Shown: piece by piece, positions 17,814 to 28,550 of the stretch
Layout of the letters: the number at the start of each line of letters is the position of its first letter
Position numbering within the stretch: position 1 is the first letter of the stretch
NCBI GenBank assembly: GCA_002163135.1
Contig: MAAN01000002.1
Span: forward strand, 1-64,000
From: Alphaproteobacteria bacterium 46_93_T64
Lineage (GTDB): Bacteria > Pseudomonadota > Alphaproteobacteria > Sneathiellales > Sneathiellaceae
Reading direction: 5' to 3'
Length of the DNA: 64,000 nucleotides
Program-made: the position numbers and the translations under genes
Notes under the pieces: model-generated
The model's input: only the letters and a program-made list of their open reading frames with translations
The model's database searches: none
Told to the model about the DNA's origin: nothing

Positions 17814-18623
17814 ATGTTTATTCAGACAAAAGCCGGTGACAAAGAGACAGTTCTGGAATTTTATCCGGGATGCGCTGTATATGATGGCGGGTCCCTTCAT
17901 GTGACTTCTGCAGACGCCGAAAACGTGTCTGCACTCGCCGCGCGGCTCTATTCTGTTGACGGAGTTGCCAGCGTTACCTTGCAAAGTGACAACATTTCTA
18001 TTGAGCGTTCGGATAATTTAGACTGGGATGCCCTTCGAACAGAGATATTTTCTGCAATAGTGGCACATTTCCAATCTAAAGATCCCATTGTTGTCGCAGA
18101 AGAAGAGGGCGAGTTCGCCGCCGAAGTTGTTGCGCAAATTCAAGATTTGCTGGCAACCCGGATTGTCCCAGCCGTAACGCAATCTGGCGGCGATGTTTCA
18201 TATCACAGCTTTGAAAACGGTAATCTGTATTTGAAATTGCAGGGTTCGGCATTTGGTATGCTGACCGGAATTACCAATATGCTCAAACATTACGTACCGG
18301 AAATTCAAGCTGTTCTGGATCACAGGGAAGCTTTGGACCGTCCCGGTCTAAAATCTATTGATGGGCAGACAATTAGGGAACTACTCCAAAGTCGTATTAA
18401 TCCTTCCATTGCAGCCCATGGCGGACATATTACGCTTGTGGATGTACTAGACGATAAAGTTTATGTGCGCCTTGAAGGTGGGTGTCAGGGCTGCGGAATG
18501 GCAGATGTAACATTGAAGCAAGGGGTCGCTAAAGAAATCATGACACAAGTCCCTCACATTACAGAGGTTTTGGATGTGACGGACCATGCAGGCGGAACTA
18601 ACCCCTATTATCAACCTGGCTAA
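17814..18623 (+). CDS. Nfu-type iron-sulfur carrier with a degenerate plus an intact NifU domain
   Basis: A 269-residue protein in three parts. Residues 1-90 are the alphaproteobacterial Nfu N-terminal domain. Residues about 105-168 align with a NifU C-terminal domain (SGGDVSYHSFENGNLYLKL, HYVPEIQAVLD) but the CxxC region reads QGSAFGML, so both cluster-binding cysteines are lost. Residues about 185-260 are a second, intact NifU domain with EGGCQGCGMADVTLK. Nfu proteins carry [4Fe-4S] clusters to apo-enzymes through this CxxC, usually as a dimer. The usual alphaproteobacterial Nfu is about 185-190 residues with one intact domain. The duplication and inactivation are treated as a finding. Confidence 0.9.
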   Translation: MFIQTKAGDKETVLEFYPGCAVYDGGSLHVTSADAENVSALAARLYSVDGVASVTLQSDNISIERSDNLDWDALRTEIFSAIVAHFQSKDPIVVAEEEGEFAAEVVAQIQDLLATRIVPAVTQSGGDVSYHSFENGNLYLKLQGSAFGMLTGITNMLKHYVPEIQAVLDHREALDRPGLKSIDGQTIRELLQSRINPSIAAHGGHITLVDVLDDKVYVRLEGGCQGCGMADVTLKQGVAKEIMTQVPHITEVLDVTDHAGGTNPYYQPG

Positions 18624-18638
18624 ACATTTAGTCATGAT

Positions 18639-20444
18639 TTAAGAGAGACGGAAGATTTCTATTTTTCCGTCTCGACCCTTAACGCTGTGCTGCCCCACAT
18701 TCTCCATCTCAGAAACATCTTCGGCCTCCAACCGCACAGCGTCAGAGACAAGGGCTAAAACGTCATCTTTATATTCTGAGACAAGAGATTTACCCAGTTG
18801 CTCAATCCGCTGAGCAACATTGACGGTGTCACCGACGACCGTGTAATTCAGACGGCCAGAAGATCCTATATTTCCAACAACAAGCCGGCCTGTGTGTATA
18901 CCGATCCGCATTTTAATAGGGGTCTCATTATTCTGTAGACGCAGTTGGTTATCCGTTTCGATGGCTGATTTGATTGCAAATGCCGCTCGGCAGGCGCGGG
19001 CAGCGTGATCAACCTGATATTCAGGTGCGCCCCAAAATGCCATTACCGCATCTCCGATAAATTTGTCAACTGTGCCGCCTTCTGCTTCAATACAGGTGGT
19101 CAGGAGTTCAAAATGATGGTTGAGCATTTGTGCGACCTGCTCGGATGTCATTTTTTCTGCTTGTGGCGTGAAGCCAACAATGTCGGTAAACATGACAGTT
19201 ACGCTGCGCGTTTCAGAGTGTGCTTCGCCTGTCTCCATTAATTTTCGGACCAATGATTTTGGGACGTAGTTTTCGAACCAGTTTAAACCGCGAAGCATAG
19301 TGTTATACGCCTCACTTGCCTCGTTTAACTCTTTTAAGCGGCTCGGTGGAAGTGCATTGACGCTCCCAAAGTCGAGTTTCGATATCTCTTGAGAAGCTTT
19401 AGACAGTGCTTTGATAGGTCGCGCAATTTTTCTGCCGATGATATACGCGATGACGATACTTATGATTAGAATTATCAATCCGGCCAGTCCAGCATAAGCT
19501 AATCGAAATAATTGCTTGGCGGCATCTTCATAGGGCAATTGGTAGCCAATAATAAGTGGCTTATCTGTATATCCGACTAAACTTGAATAAATAAACTGAT
19601 AACGTTTATCCCCAACTTTTGTGAAGTGGCCATCAAAATTCTTACCAGCCTTGATTAGCCGAAAAGGGAGCCTTGGAGCAGACCAAATCGTTGAAAGTAC
19701 AGGGTCTGATATGTCCGACAATTTTGGGGCAACGCCTTCAAAAGTGAGCTCAGTACTTTGAACCTGAAATCCTTGCTGGCTCAAGATATGATCTTTACCA
19801 TAGAGGATAAATCGAGCTTCATCTTTGGCAAGTCCGTTCGTTTTTACGATATTACTAACGGTAGAAACGGGGATGGCTACAAGGATGATTCCAATGAATT
19901 TACCGTCTCTTATAATGGGTTGCCGGTAACTCATCACTGTTTCCCCGGCATCCGGAGCATAGATCAAAGGTCCCCAGGAGCCGACAGGGTACGTTTTCAT
20001 ACTTTCAACGAGTTCAATGCTAACAAAGTTCCCCGTATGTTGGCCTTCGATAATTTTCTGAGTGGCTCTTTCTGCCATTTTGACAGTCAAATCTGGATAT
20101 AGAAATCCTAAGCCAACTAAATGCTGTGCGCCTGCGAGACCGGCGATTAAGCCATGCTCCATACTCTCTGGATCGTTTACGTCAATTTTACCTTCATATA
20201 TCAAATCGGCGATATACCTTGCCCGATGTTCCATAGGATCAAGAACGCTGGTCAAATTATGCTGCACAGACGCCATTTGGGACGTCGCCTTTTCAACAAG
20301 CGACTCGCGGGTGTTGGCGAGGCCGGAAAATAGGCTGATACCAAGAACAGCGAGCACGGCTACCGATACAAGCGTTCCGAAACTGACGGCAAGAACGGTG
20401 CCAATAGAGACAATTCTGCGCCTTTGTTTCTTGCTTGTCTCTAT
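18639..20444 (-). CDS. Membrane-bound class III adenylate cyclase with periplasmic sensor and HAMP
   Basis: A 601-residue protein if read from the AUA at 20442-20444. Order: short basic N-terminus, helix 1, a periplasmic Cache-like sensor (about residues 45-300), helix 2, a HAMP segment (ARPIKALSKASQEISKLDF) and a class III cyclase domain from about residue 415. Metal ligands Asp421 (FTDIVGFT) and Asp465 (FIGDAVMAFWG), adenine-selecting Lys461 and Thr535, and transition-state Asn542/Arg546 are present, so it should make cAMP. No ATG, GTG or TTG lies at the expected start. AAAGGAGAGAG stands immediately before the AUA, and the next usable codon, GTG at 20357, would cut helix 1. Confidence 0.88.
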   Translation of the reverse strand: METSKKQRRRIVSIGTVLAVSFGTLVSVAVLAVLGISLFSGLANTRESLVEKATSQMASVQHNLTSVLDPMEHRARYIADLIYEGKIDVNDPESMEHGLIAGLAGAQHLVGLGFLYPDLTVKMAERATQKIIEGQHTGNFVSIELVESMKTYPVGSWGPLIYAPDAGETVMSYRQPIIRDGKFIGIILVAIPVSTVSNIVKTNGLAKDEARFILYGKDHILSQQGFQVQSTELTFEGVAPKLSDISDPVLSTIWSAPRLPFRLIKAGKNFDGHFTKVGDKRYQFIYSSLVGYTDKPLIIGYQLPYEDAAKQLFRLAYAGLAGLIILIISIVIAYIIGRKIARPIKALSKASQEISKLDFGSVNALPPSRLKELNEASEAYNTMLRGLNWFENYVPKSLVRKLMETGEAHSETRSVTVMFTDIVGFTPQAEKMTSEQVAQMLNHHFELLTTCIEAEGGTVDKFIGDAVMAFWGAPEYQVDHAARACRAAFAIKSAIETDNQLRLQNNETPIKMRIGIHTGRLVVGNIGSSGRLNYTVVGDTVNVAQRIEQLGKSLVSEYKDDVLALVSDAVRLEAEDVSEMENVGQHSVKGRDGKIEIFRLS

Positions 20445-20598
20445 AGTCTCTCTCCTTTACCCCGTAGATAGAACTACTGTAGGGGATGGGCTCTCATCTG
20501 CCAACAGTTGTCGGAGAAAACTGTGCTTTTCATCTTACCAGGCGCTGAAAGACCAGAGAGTTAGACAAGCCGATTTTTTTCAAGTATTGAATGACGTT

Positions 20599-21177
20599 AT
20601 GAACACATTGGTAATTTTCGAAATCATCTTGGCTGTAAGTGCCCTGGTTTCACTTGTATTGATCCGTCGGACTTATTTTCCGATGAATTTATTCTGGGCT
20701 GTCGGAGTGCTTTCTATTGGTGGAGCAGCAGGACTGGGTGCGTTTGTATATGGTGGATTTACCGATCTCAAACCGTATCATTCTCTGGCATCCGGCTTCG
20801 CGGGATCTGTCGGTATAGCAAGTTTTACGGTAGGGGCTGTTGGCGGCATCTTTTCGCGGCAATTTCATAAAGCAGGTTGGTGGATTGTATTGCTGGCCAT
20901 CGCCACGCTTTCTTCTGTCTTGTTGTTAGATATTTGGCGTTTAACTGAAGAAGTTCGTTACGGTGTGATTGGGTTGCTCGCTCTCTCTGCTATATATCGA
21001 CTGTTCATTAACGCAGCATCAGGCATATTTTTAGTGCTGGGCGTTGCTATGCTTGTCATTGCTGGCCTGTCGAGTGGCTGGCTTGCAACGCAGTTCGGTG
21101 TTGAACAGCTTAATATTTATCACGCCCTGTTAGCAGTCTCCATGTTGAGTTTTGGCATATTTGCTTCTAAGGAATAA
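20599..21177 (+). CDS. Multi-pass membrane protein of unknown function
   Basis: A 192-residue protein with about six hydrophobic helices and short loops. It contains a Gly-rich second helix (VGVLSIGGAAGLGAFVYGGF) and scattered His residues (PYHSLASG, RQFHKAG, IYHALLA). I recognise no family with certainty; the layout resembles small bacterial seven- or six-helix proteins of unknown role. The frame is open far upstream to 20062, but that part lies antisense to the cyclase gene. The ATG at 20599 begins a normal first helix, although its ribosome binding site is weak. Confidence 0.7.
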   Translation: MNTLVIFEIILAVSALVSLVLIRRTYFPMNLFWAVGVLSIGGAAGLGAFVYGGFTDLKPYHSLASGFAGSVGIASFTVGAVGGIFSRQFHKAGWWIVLLAIATLSSVLLLDIWRLTEEVRYGVIGLLALSAIYRLFINAASGIFLVLGVAMLVIAGLSSGWLATQFGVEQLNIYHALLAVSMLSFGIFASKE

Positions 21178-21320
21178 AGTTGCGAGCAATACTCCTTGCA
21201 ATAACGGGCAGTACGCCCTAATAAATTAACAAAAATTCCATAATAATAATTTAAGTAATTTGTGCTGGACTGTTGAGTAGTGGTTCGTGGCTATAATTTA
21301 TATTATTAAGAGCATTAGAA

Positions 21321-21542
21321 ATGACTGAAACAACTTCGGATTCCGCAAATAATAAAGAACTCTTTGCTGTATTTGGTGGCAAAGTATTGGATACACGTGG
21401 GCGTAATTTTGCGGATCCCACAAAAATAGACATGCGTGGATTCTTTGACAGCCATGACGCTGCAATTGGTGCATGGCGTGCTGCAAGTCAAATGAATGTT
21501 GATGATGCCTTTACCAAGTATGTGATTGTACGTCTCTGGTAG
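21321..21542 (+). CDS. DUF4170 domain protein
   Basis: A 73-residue soluble protein matching what I know of DUF4170, a small family of alphaproteobacteria: FAVFGGKVLDTRGRNFADPTKIDMRGFF, a short helix with AAIGAWRAASQMNVDDA, and the final strand KYVIVRLW. The function is unknown. It precedes the gamma-glutamyltransferase gene by about 100 bases on the same strand. Confidence 0.85.
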   Translation: MTETTSDSANNKELFAVFGGKVLDTRGRNFADPTKIDMRGFFDSHDAAIGAWRAASQMNVDDAFTKYVIVRLW

Positions 21543-21644
21543 GCAACATCGATTGCCGCAAGGCGAAAATATCAGAAAAGTGGGTTTGCACTGTCTTTGT
21601 CGTCAGGTAAGGTAGCGAAAAACCCGTTAACAGGTAGGTTCAAA

Positions 21645-23234
21645 TTGCGCAATTTTTCTCATCCCGGCCGCTCCGTTTCTTATGGAATGAACGGTGCCGT
21701 TGCTACTTCCAGTGTGCATGCTTCTCAAGTAGCTCTTACAATTCTTAAAAGTGGCGGTACCGCCATGGATGCAGCCATAGCTGCATGCGCGGTACAATGT
21801 GTTGTGGATCCCATGCAAACAGGCATTGGTGGAGATTGTTTTGCCCTGATTTCACCGAACGGCTCGAGCCAGATCGAAGGCTTGAACGGTTCAGGGAAAG
21901 CCCCCGCTGCTTTGACCGCTGATCGACTGTTGAACAACGATATTTCTGAAATCTCTTTGATCAGTCCACATTCAGTGACAATTCCAGGCGCCATTGACGC
22001 GTGGGCCACTTTGCATGAAAAATACGGATCTATGGATTTTGCTGAAATCCTTGCCCCAGCCATTGATTGTGCGGAAAACGGTTTTGTTGTCACGCAGCGG
22101 ACATCGGTGGATTGGAAAGCGGCTGAAGAGAAACTAAGAGGAAATGCAGCTGCAACAAATTTATTCTTGAAGGGCGGCCAGTCTCCAAAAGCGGGTACTG
22201 TTTGGCGCTTACCAAAACTTGCTGAAACGTTGAAAGTTATTGCACGAAAAGGTCGAGCTGCGTTCTATGAAGGCGAACTCGCGGAAAAAATGGTTGCGAC
22301 CCTTAACGAGGCGGGTGCATATCACTCAACTGAAGATTTTGGAAATACTGCAGCAGATTATGTAGACCTGATTTCGACAAATTACCAAGACTATGATGTA
22401 CACCAAATCCCACCAAGTGGTCAGGGTATTACAGCGCTGCTTATGCTGAATATTTTAAAAGGCTACGATGTCGCGGATCTTGATCCTGTCGGAACCCAGA
22501 GATTACATCTTCAGGCTGAAGCCGCCCGCTTGGCGTATCTGGCGCGAGATCTGTATGTTGCTGATCCAGAGAAGGCAGAAGTACCTGTTGAAATGCTTTT
22601 ATCTGACGAGTTTGCCGCGCACCTTCGTAGCCAAATCAGTGTTGGGAAAGCAGGCGATCCAACCGGCGCAAACGCCTTTGATAAACACAAAGACACTGTG
22701 TATCTGTCTGTTGTTGATAAAAATGGCACCGCAGTATCCTTCATTAACTCTGTTTTCCATCCGTTTGGATCAGGGATCGCTTGTGCGGATACAGGCGTAA
22801 TATTTCAAAACCGCGGGGCAGGGTTTGTGGTTGATAAAGATCATCCTAACTGTGTCGCGCCAAACAAGCGCCCTATGCATACGATCATTCCGGGCATGGT
22901 GACGAAAGACGGCAAAGCGACCCATTGCTATGGTGTCATGGGCGGCGGTTATCAGCCTGTTGGTCACGCTCATGTTTTGTCTAACATGATGGACTACGGC
23001 ATGGATGCACAAGAAGCCGTCGATTGTCCGAGGGCTTTCTACAATGCTGGTGTTCTCGAGCTTGAAGAGGGGATCGATCCAAAAGTTCAGAGCGAACTTG
23101 CCGAAATGGGCTATGAGATCAAAACTCCTGATATGCCACTTGGCGGCGGTCAGATGATTATGATCGATCATGAAAATGGCGTGCTTGCCGCAGGCTCGGA
23201 ACCGCGTAAAGATGGCGTGGCGTTAACGTACTAA
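21645..23234 (+). CDS. Gamma-glutamyltransferase (Ntn-hydrolase)
   Basis: A 529-residue enzyme of the gamma-glutamyltranspeptidase family, which cleaves itself and then transfers or hydrolyses gamma-glutamyl groups, for example from glutathione. The nucleophile and self-cleavage residue is Thr351 in KDTVYLSVVD. Family motifs TGIGGDCFALI and GGGYQPVGHAHVLSNM are present. I chose TTG at 21645 because AGGTAGG lies just before it and the resulting start, MRNFSHPGRSVSYG, matches cytosolic members of this family. A TTG at 21597 would add 16 residues without a good ribosome site. No signal peptide is present, so a cytosolic location is likely. Confidence 0.9.
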   Translation: MRNFSHPGRSVSYGMNGAVATSSVHASQVALTILKSGGTAMDAAIAACAVQCVVDPMQTGIGGDCFALISPNGSSQIEGLNGSGKAPAALTADRLLNNDISEISLISPHSVTIPGAIDAWATLHEKYGSMDFAEILAPAIDCAENGFVVTQRTSVDWKAAEEKLRGNAAATNLFLKGGQSPKAGTVWRLPKLAETLKVIARKGRAAFYEGELAEKMVATLNEAGAYHSTEDFGNTAADYVDLISTNYQDYDVHQIPPSGQGITALLMLNILKGYDVADLDPVGTQRLHLQAEAARLAYLARDLYVADPEKAEVPVEMLLSDEFAAHLRSQISVGKAGDPTGANAFDKHKDTVYLSVVDKNGTAVSFINSVFHPFGSGIACADTGVIFQNRGAGFVVDKDHPNCVAPNKRPMHTIIPGMVTKDGKATHCYGVMGGGYQPVGHAHVLSNMMDYGMDAQEAVDCPRAFYNAGVLELEEGIDPKVQSELAEMGYEIKTPDMPLGGGQMIMIDHENGVLAAGSEPRKDGVALTY

Positions 23235-23257
23235 GTTTTCGAATTTCAGTTACAAAG

Positions 23258-23293
23258 TAAAAAAGGGCCGTCATTGTGAGCGGCCCTTTTTTC
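23258..23293. terminator. Bidirectional terminator between the gamma-glutamyltransferase gene and argS
   Basis: Stem AAGGGCCG / CGGCCCTT (23263-23270 with 23281-23288) is flanked by a run of A on the left and a run of T on the right. It can end transcription from both the forward gene and the reverse argS gene. Confidence 0.88.
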
Positions 23294-23316
23294 TATTCTA
23301 ATGCTTATTGTGCGGA

Positions 23317-25095
23317 TTACATTCTTTCTGGTACGTCAATTCCCAAAATCTGCAATACAGTTTCGATTTGGCGCAACGTAATGGCACAGAGTGTCAGGCG
23401 AGAGCTGCGAACAGCTTCGTCTTTTTCGCCCAGCACATGGCAGTCGTGATAGAAGCTGTTAAATTCCTGCGTTAGTGCATAAACATGGTCGCAAAGGATA
23501 TTGGGGGCGTTCTTATCTGCAGCTGCCAAAGCTGCCTCTGGTAGGAGGGAAAGCGCCAAAATCAAATTACGTTCAGCATCTGCGGTCATCACAAGTGGGC
23601 CTTGCTTTAGGCCTTGCTCAGCAGCTTTACGCAGCATGGATTTAATGCGCACAGCGGCATACATTTGGTAGGGCCCCGTGCGTCCTTCAAATTTTGTGAA
23701 CCGCTCAATGTCGAATACATAGTTAGACATGCGCGGGTTCGATAGATCTGCATATTTAATCGCGGCAACCCCAACCTTTTTCGCGATGTTATCGAGCTCT
23801 TCCGCATCAAAGCGGTCATCCAGCCCTGCTTCGAGTACGACTTTTCGGGCCTCTGCGATAGCGTCTTCAATCAAGCTGCGCAAGCGAACTACGCCGCCAT
23901 CTCTTGTCTTCAGGGGCTTGCCGTCTTTGCCGTTTACCGTCCCAAATCCAACATGTTCCAGTTTGGTGTGCTCAGTGATACTCTTGCCTTTGCGGGCTGC
24001 GCGGAACACTTGCTCAAAATGCAGACTTTGGCGGGCATCCACCACATATAAAATGCTGTCAGGTTTATGATCCTGTTGACGAATTTCGATGGTTGCAAGA
24101 TCTGTCGTGCCATACATTACGGCGCCGTCTGATTTTTGCAGGATTAACGGCGGCATTTCTTTCTTGTCGTCTTCTTCGGCAACGTGGACAACAACTGCGC
24201 CATCAGATATTTCAGAAAGACCTTCTTTCTTGAAACGATCGAGCATACCCGGCATATGATCGTTTGTATCAGCCTCGCCCTTCCATTCGGTGAAGTGAGC
24301 GCCGAGGAGATCAAAATCGATTTTGGTCTCGTTCACGGATACGTCGAGCATATGCTGCCATAACGCCCGGTAACCAGCGTGACCTTGTTGTAGTTTGAAT
24401 GTCGCTTGGCGGGCGGCTTCAAGAAATTCAGGGTCCTCTTTGCTTCGGCCAGAAGCCGCAGGATAAAGAAGTTGCAATTCATCAACCGTCACTGGGGAGA
24501 CTTCAGAGAAGGGACCTGAGTTGCCTTCCTCAAAATAGGGTAGATCCGGTTTGGCCAGTTCGATTTCCTTGATCAACATGCCCATTGGAAGGCCCCAATC
24601 GCCAAAGTGCACATCACTTACAACAGAATCGCCAAGGAATGTGCGTAGGCGGCGAAGGCTTTCACCGATGATTGTTGCGCGCAAGTGGCCGACATGCATT
24701 GCCTTGGCAACATTTGGGCCTCCAAAATCAAGAATAACAGTCTCAGGCGTGTGTCCGTCGCGTGCGCCAAATGAAGCGTCGCCAGATATCTGATCAATGT
24801 GTTTGATGAGAAACTCATCGTTCAGCCGCATATTGATAAAGCCCGGGCCTGCAAGCGACAATTCATTGAATAGCCCCGTTTTTTCAAGCTCGGCGACAAT
24901 TTTTTCCGCTATTTCTCGTGGATTTTTCTTGGCTTTCTTGGCGGCCCCTAAAGCGCCGTTGCATTGAAATTGCCCGAGTTCTCTGCGCTGGGAGACAACC
25001 ACTTTGCCAAAGGAAGGGTCCAAATCGCATTTTTCGAATGCTTGACCTACAAGGTCGCTCAATTGGTTCAGGAGTGAAGTTGTCACGCGTATCAT
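23317..25095 (-). CDS. argS: Arginyl-tRNA synthetase
   Basis: A 592-residue class Ia synthetase that charges tRNA-Arg. It begins with the ArgRS-specific N-terminal domain (about residues 5-95). The HIGH-type motif is HVGHLR with His134/His137 after DFGGPNVAKAMHVG. The KMSKS counterpart is the divergent GKPLKTRDGG, as is usual in ArgRS. A C-terminal DALR anticodon-binding domain follows (TGPYQMYAAVRI onwards). It stands alone, convergent with the gamma-glutamyltransferase gene. Confidence 0.96.
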   Translation of the reverse strand: MIRVTTSLLNQLSDLVGQAFEKCDLDPSFGKVVVSQRRELGQFQCNGALGAAKKAKKNPREIAEKIVAELEKTGLFNELSLAGPGFINMRLNDEFLIKHIDQISGDASFGARDGHTPETVILDFGGPNVAKAMHVGHLRATIIGESLRRLRTFLGDSVVSDVHFGDWGLPMGMLIKEIELAKPDLPYFEEGNSGPFSEVSPVTVDELQLLYPAASGRSKEDPEFLEAARQATFKLQQGHAGYRALWQHMLDVSVNETKIDFDLLGAHFTEWKGEADTNDHMPGMLDRFKKEGLSEISDGAVVVHVAEEDDKKEMPPLILQKSDGAVMYGTTDLATIEIRQQDHKPDSILYVVDARQSLHFEQVFRAARKGKSITEHTKLEHVGFGTVNGKDGKPLKTRDGGVVRLRSLIEDAIAEARKVVLEAGLDDRFDAEELDNIAKKVGVAAIKYADLSNPRMSNYVFDIERFTKFEGRTGPYQMYAAVRIKSMLRKAAEQGLKQGPLVMTADAERNLILALSLLPEAALAAADKNAPNILCDHVYALTQEFNSFYHDCHVLGEKDEAVRSSRLTLCAITLRQIETVLQILGIDVPERM

Positions 25096-25256
25096 CTTTC
25101 GATTACAGGAGTAGGAGCGGCGATCATTTCAAAAAGAGTAGGGTGATGCCGTCTGTTCTGGCGACTTATCTAATAGAAAAATGCGCAAACGCCAAGGGTT
25201 TACAGTGTTTTGACGAAATAAATTCGAAAGCGTAAAACTTTTTTTAAAGCGCAAAC

Positions 25257-25286
25257 CTTGACTCTCAAGGCTGCAACCCCTACATC
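25257..25286 (+). promoter_or_regulatory. groESL promoter
   Basis: TTGACT (25258-25263) and TACATC (25281-25286) are separated by 17 bases. The extended form CTTGAC...CCCTACAT also fits the alphaproteobacterial heat-shock sigma (RpoH) consensus, so both housekeeping and RpoH polymerase may use it. Confidence 0.65.
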
Positions 25287-25299
25287 GGATGGGACTTTG

Positions 25300-25326
25300 T
25301 TAGCACTCTCCACGAGTGAGTGCTAA
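25300..25326 (+). promoter_or_regulatory. CIRCE operator (HrcA binding site)
   Basis: A perfect TTAGCACTC-N9-GAGTGCTAA inverted repeat lies just downstream of the groESL promoter. HrcA represses groESL through this element until heat stress removes it. hrcA itself is not in the window. Confidence 0.97.
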
Positions 25327-25371
25327 CGGCAATTTTTTAAATTTATGAGAACTCATATTTGGGAGAGTTTT

Positions 25372-25659
25372 ATGTCATTTCGTCCATTGCACGACCGCGT
25401 GCTTATCAAGCGCGTTGAAAGCGAAGAAAAATCAGCCGGTGGTATCATTCTTGTAGATAGTGCGCAAGAAAAGCCATCAGAAGGTGAAGTCATCGCAATT
25501 GGTGGTGGTGCTATTAAAGAAGACGGTTCTGTCCGCACACTTGACGTTGCAGTTGGAGATAAAGTTTTGTTCGGCAAATGGTCCGGTACAGAAATCAAAC
25601 TCAACGATGAAGATCTGTTGATCATGAAAGAGTCCGACATCTTGGGCATCTTGGCCTAA
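25372..25659 (+). CDS. groES: Co-chaperonin GroES
   Basis: A 95-residue chaperonin cap protein that forms the heptameric lid on Gro[16 protein letters not shown], the mobile loop [20 protein letters not shown] and the closing ESDILGILA are typical. The ATG at 25372 has GGGAGAG at good spacing; an in-frame ATG at 25345 lacks one. Directly controlled by the CIRCE element upstream and co-transcribed with groEL. Confidence 0.97.
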   Translation: MSFRPLHDRVLIKRVESEEKSAGGIILVDSAQEKPSEGEVIAIGGGAIKEDGSVRTLDVAVGDKVLFGKWSGTEIKLNDEDLLIMKESDILGILA

Positions 25660-25679
25660 TCGACGAACTACGAATTTAA

Positions 25680-27341
<1,662 letters not shown>

Positions 27342-27365
27342 GCCACACCAACCAATACAAAAAGG

Positions 27366-27400
27366 AAAGGGCTGCGAAGAAATTCGCAGCCCTTTTTTTG
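27366..27400 (+). terminator. groESL terminator
   Basis: A 13-bp stem AAAGGGCTGCGAA / TTCGCAGCCCTTT (27366-27378 with 27383-27395), loop GAAA, followed by a T-run. Lies 25 bases after groEL. Confidence 0.95.
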
Positions 27401-27423
27401 TTTGTCCCGATGATGTTTGGGAA

Positions 27424-28050
27424 CTACTTCTTTACAAAAACCTGTATGAAGTTGTTGGCAGGCATGCCGCAGCTTTCTTCATGAGATAAATTATTGGCTG
27501 ATGCAACTTTGATAACATCAGCTAAATCTCTAACGCCAAAGGAAGGGTCTTTGTCTTTAAGCCACTGTTCGAATTTTACATTGCTTTCTGAAGTATGTTC
27601 TCCGTTTAGTTTGAAGGGGCCGTATAAAAAAAGTTTGCCACCGGTTTTCAAGACACGATTAGCGCCTGCAAATAACCCTTCGCAGACAGCCCACGGTGAG
27701 ATGTGGATCATGTTGGCATTAAATAGGGCGTCGAAGGGCGCGTGTGCATAGTTGTTTTTCTCAACGGGCCAGAGATTTGAACAGGCATCTAATGAAAGAA
27801 CCGGCAAAAAATTTTCCAGCTGGCAATGTTCTTGCCAGGAAATAGCACTCGTCAGATGTTCCTCGTCAAAATTAGTTGCTTGCCAGTCTATGTTTGGGAA
27901 TAGAGGGCATAAGTGCGCGGCATGTTCCCCCGTTCCAGACGCAATCTCGAGTATGGAGCCTGAATTAGGCAGGCGCTCTTTCAGGCATGCATAAATGGCG
28001 TCTTTGTTGCGTTCTGCGGCCGGCGCATACATTCGCTTATCATGTGTCAT
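27424..28050 (-). CDS. DUF938 family SAM-dependent methyltransferase-like protein
   Basis: A 208-residue class I methyltransferase-fold protein of the DUF938 family. The SAM-binding motif is ILEIASGTGEHAAHLC (about residues 33-48), preceded by the family's APAAERNKDAIY start. The FNANMIHISPW and GGKLFLYGPFKLNGEHTSESN motifs are characteristic. The substrate is unknown. Its ATG overlaps the stop of the preceding metal-sensor gene by four bases (ATGA), so it is the last gene of the sigma-factor operon. Confidence 0.88.
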   Translation of the reverse strand: MTHDKRMYAPAAERNKDAIYACLKERLPNSGSILEIASGTGEHAAHLCPLFPNIDWQATNFDEEHLTSAISWQEHCQLENFLPVLSLDACSNLWPVEKNNYAHAPFDALFNANMIHISPWAVCEGLFAGANRVLKTGGKLFLYGPFKLNGEHTSESNVKFEQWLKDKDPSFGVRDLADVIKVASANNLSHEESCGMPANNFIQVFVKK

Positions 28051-28550
28051 TCTTTGGCTGCGCTTCCAGTTTTAGATTTGAAATGGTTGTTCATATGATG
28101 CCGATTTTTCCATCTTTTGAAACCTCGCCAGAAAAATTTCTTTCTTTTCTCTGGTGGCAGGGCTTGAGCTGTTTCGAGTAAAGCAGAGTACAAAGTACCC
28201 TCCACCTTGTTCCGGTGTTCAGCCATTTCTGCAAAGGCAGCATTAATCGTAGCTTCATCCACATGGTTTGCAGAAAGGAGTTTGGAAAGAGTGCGTTTCG
28301 AGTGCCGAAAGTTCCGAAGTTTTTCTTTGAGTTCTGGTCGGTGCGCCTTCCAGATCTGATTAATATTCTTCTTTTCGGTATCTTCCAGTGTTGAAAGCGC
28401 AGCCCGTCGATCAAACATCAAGCTAGTTTGCGATGCACGCATGCCTGAATGGCGAAACCATTGGGCACCAACAAACCCAGCGATGGATAAGTTAATGGCA
28501 ACTGATACTAGGAGTGCAATCAGCATCCATTTGGATTTAACTGTTTTCAT
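28047..28550 (-). CDS. Periplasmic metal-sensor-like protein (CnrX/Spy type)
   Basis: A 167-residue membrane-anchored protein. One N-terminal helix (residues about 8-28) is followed by a long, highly charged helical periplasmic part with LEDTEKKNINQIWKAHRPELKEKLRNF and LPPEKRKKFFWRGFKRW, typical of the Metal_resist / periplasmic heavy-metal-sensor family related to CnrX and Spy/CpxP. It probably senses envelope metal or stress. The ATG at 28550 has GGGAGG before it. It overlaps the 3' end of the upstream gene by 14 bases and the downstream DUF938 gene by 4. Confidence 0.82.
   Translation of the reverse strand: MKTVKSKWMLIALLVSVAINLSIAGFVGAQWFRHSGMRASQTSLMFDRRAALSTLEDTEKKNINQIWKAHRPELKEKLRNFRHSKRTLSKLLSANHVDEATINAAFAEMAEHRNKVEGTLYSALLETAQALPPEKRKKFFWRGFKRWKNRHHMNNHFKSKTGSAAKE

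Noticed and set aside
20062-20598. Upstream extension of the membrane protein gene at 20599
   Set aside because: It lies antisense to the cyclase gene and gives a Ser/Arg/Thr-rich sequence without features.
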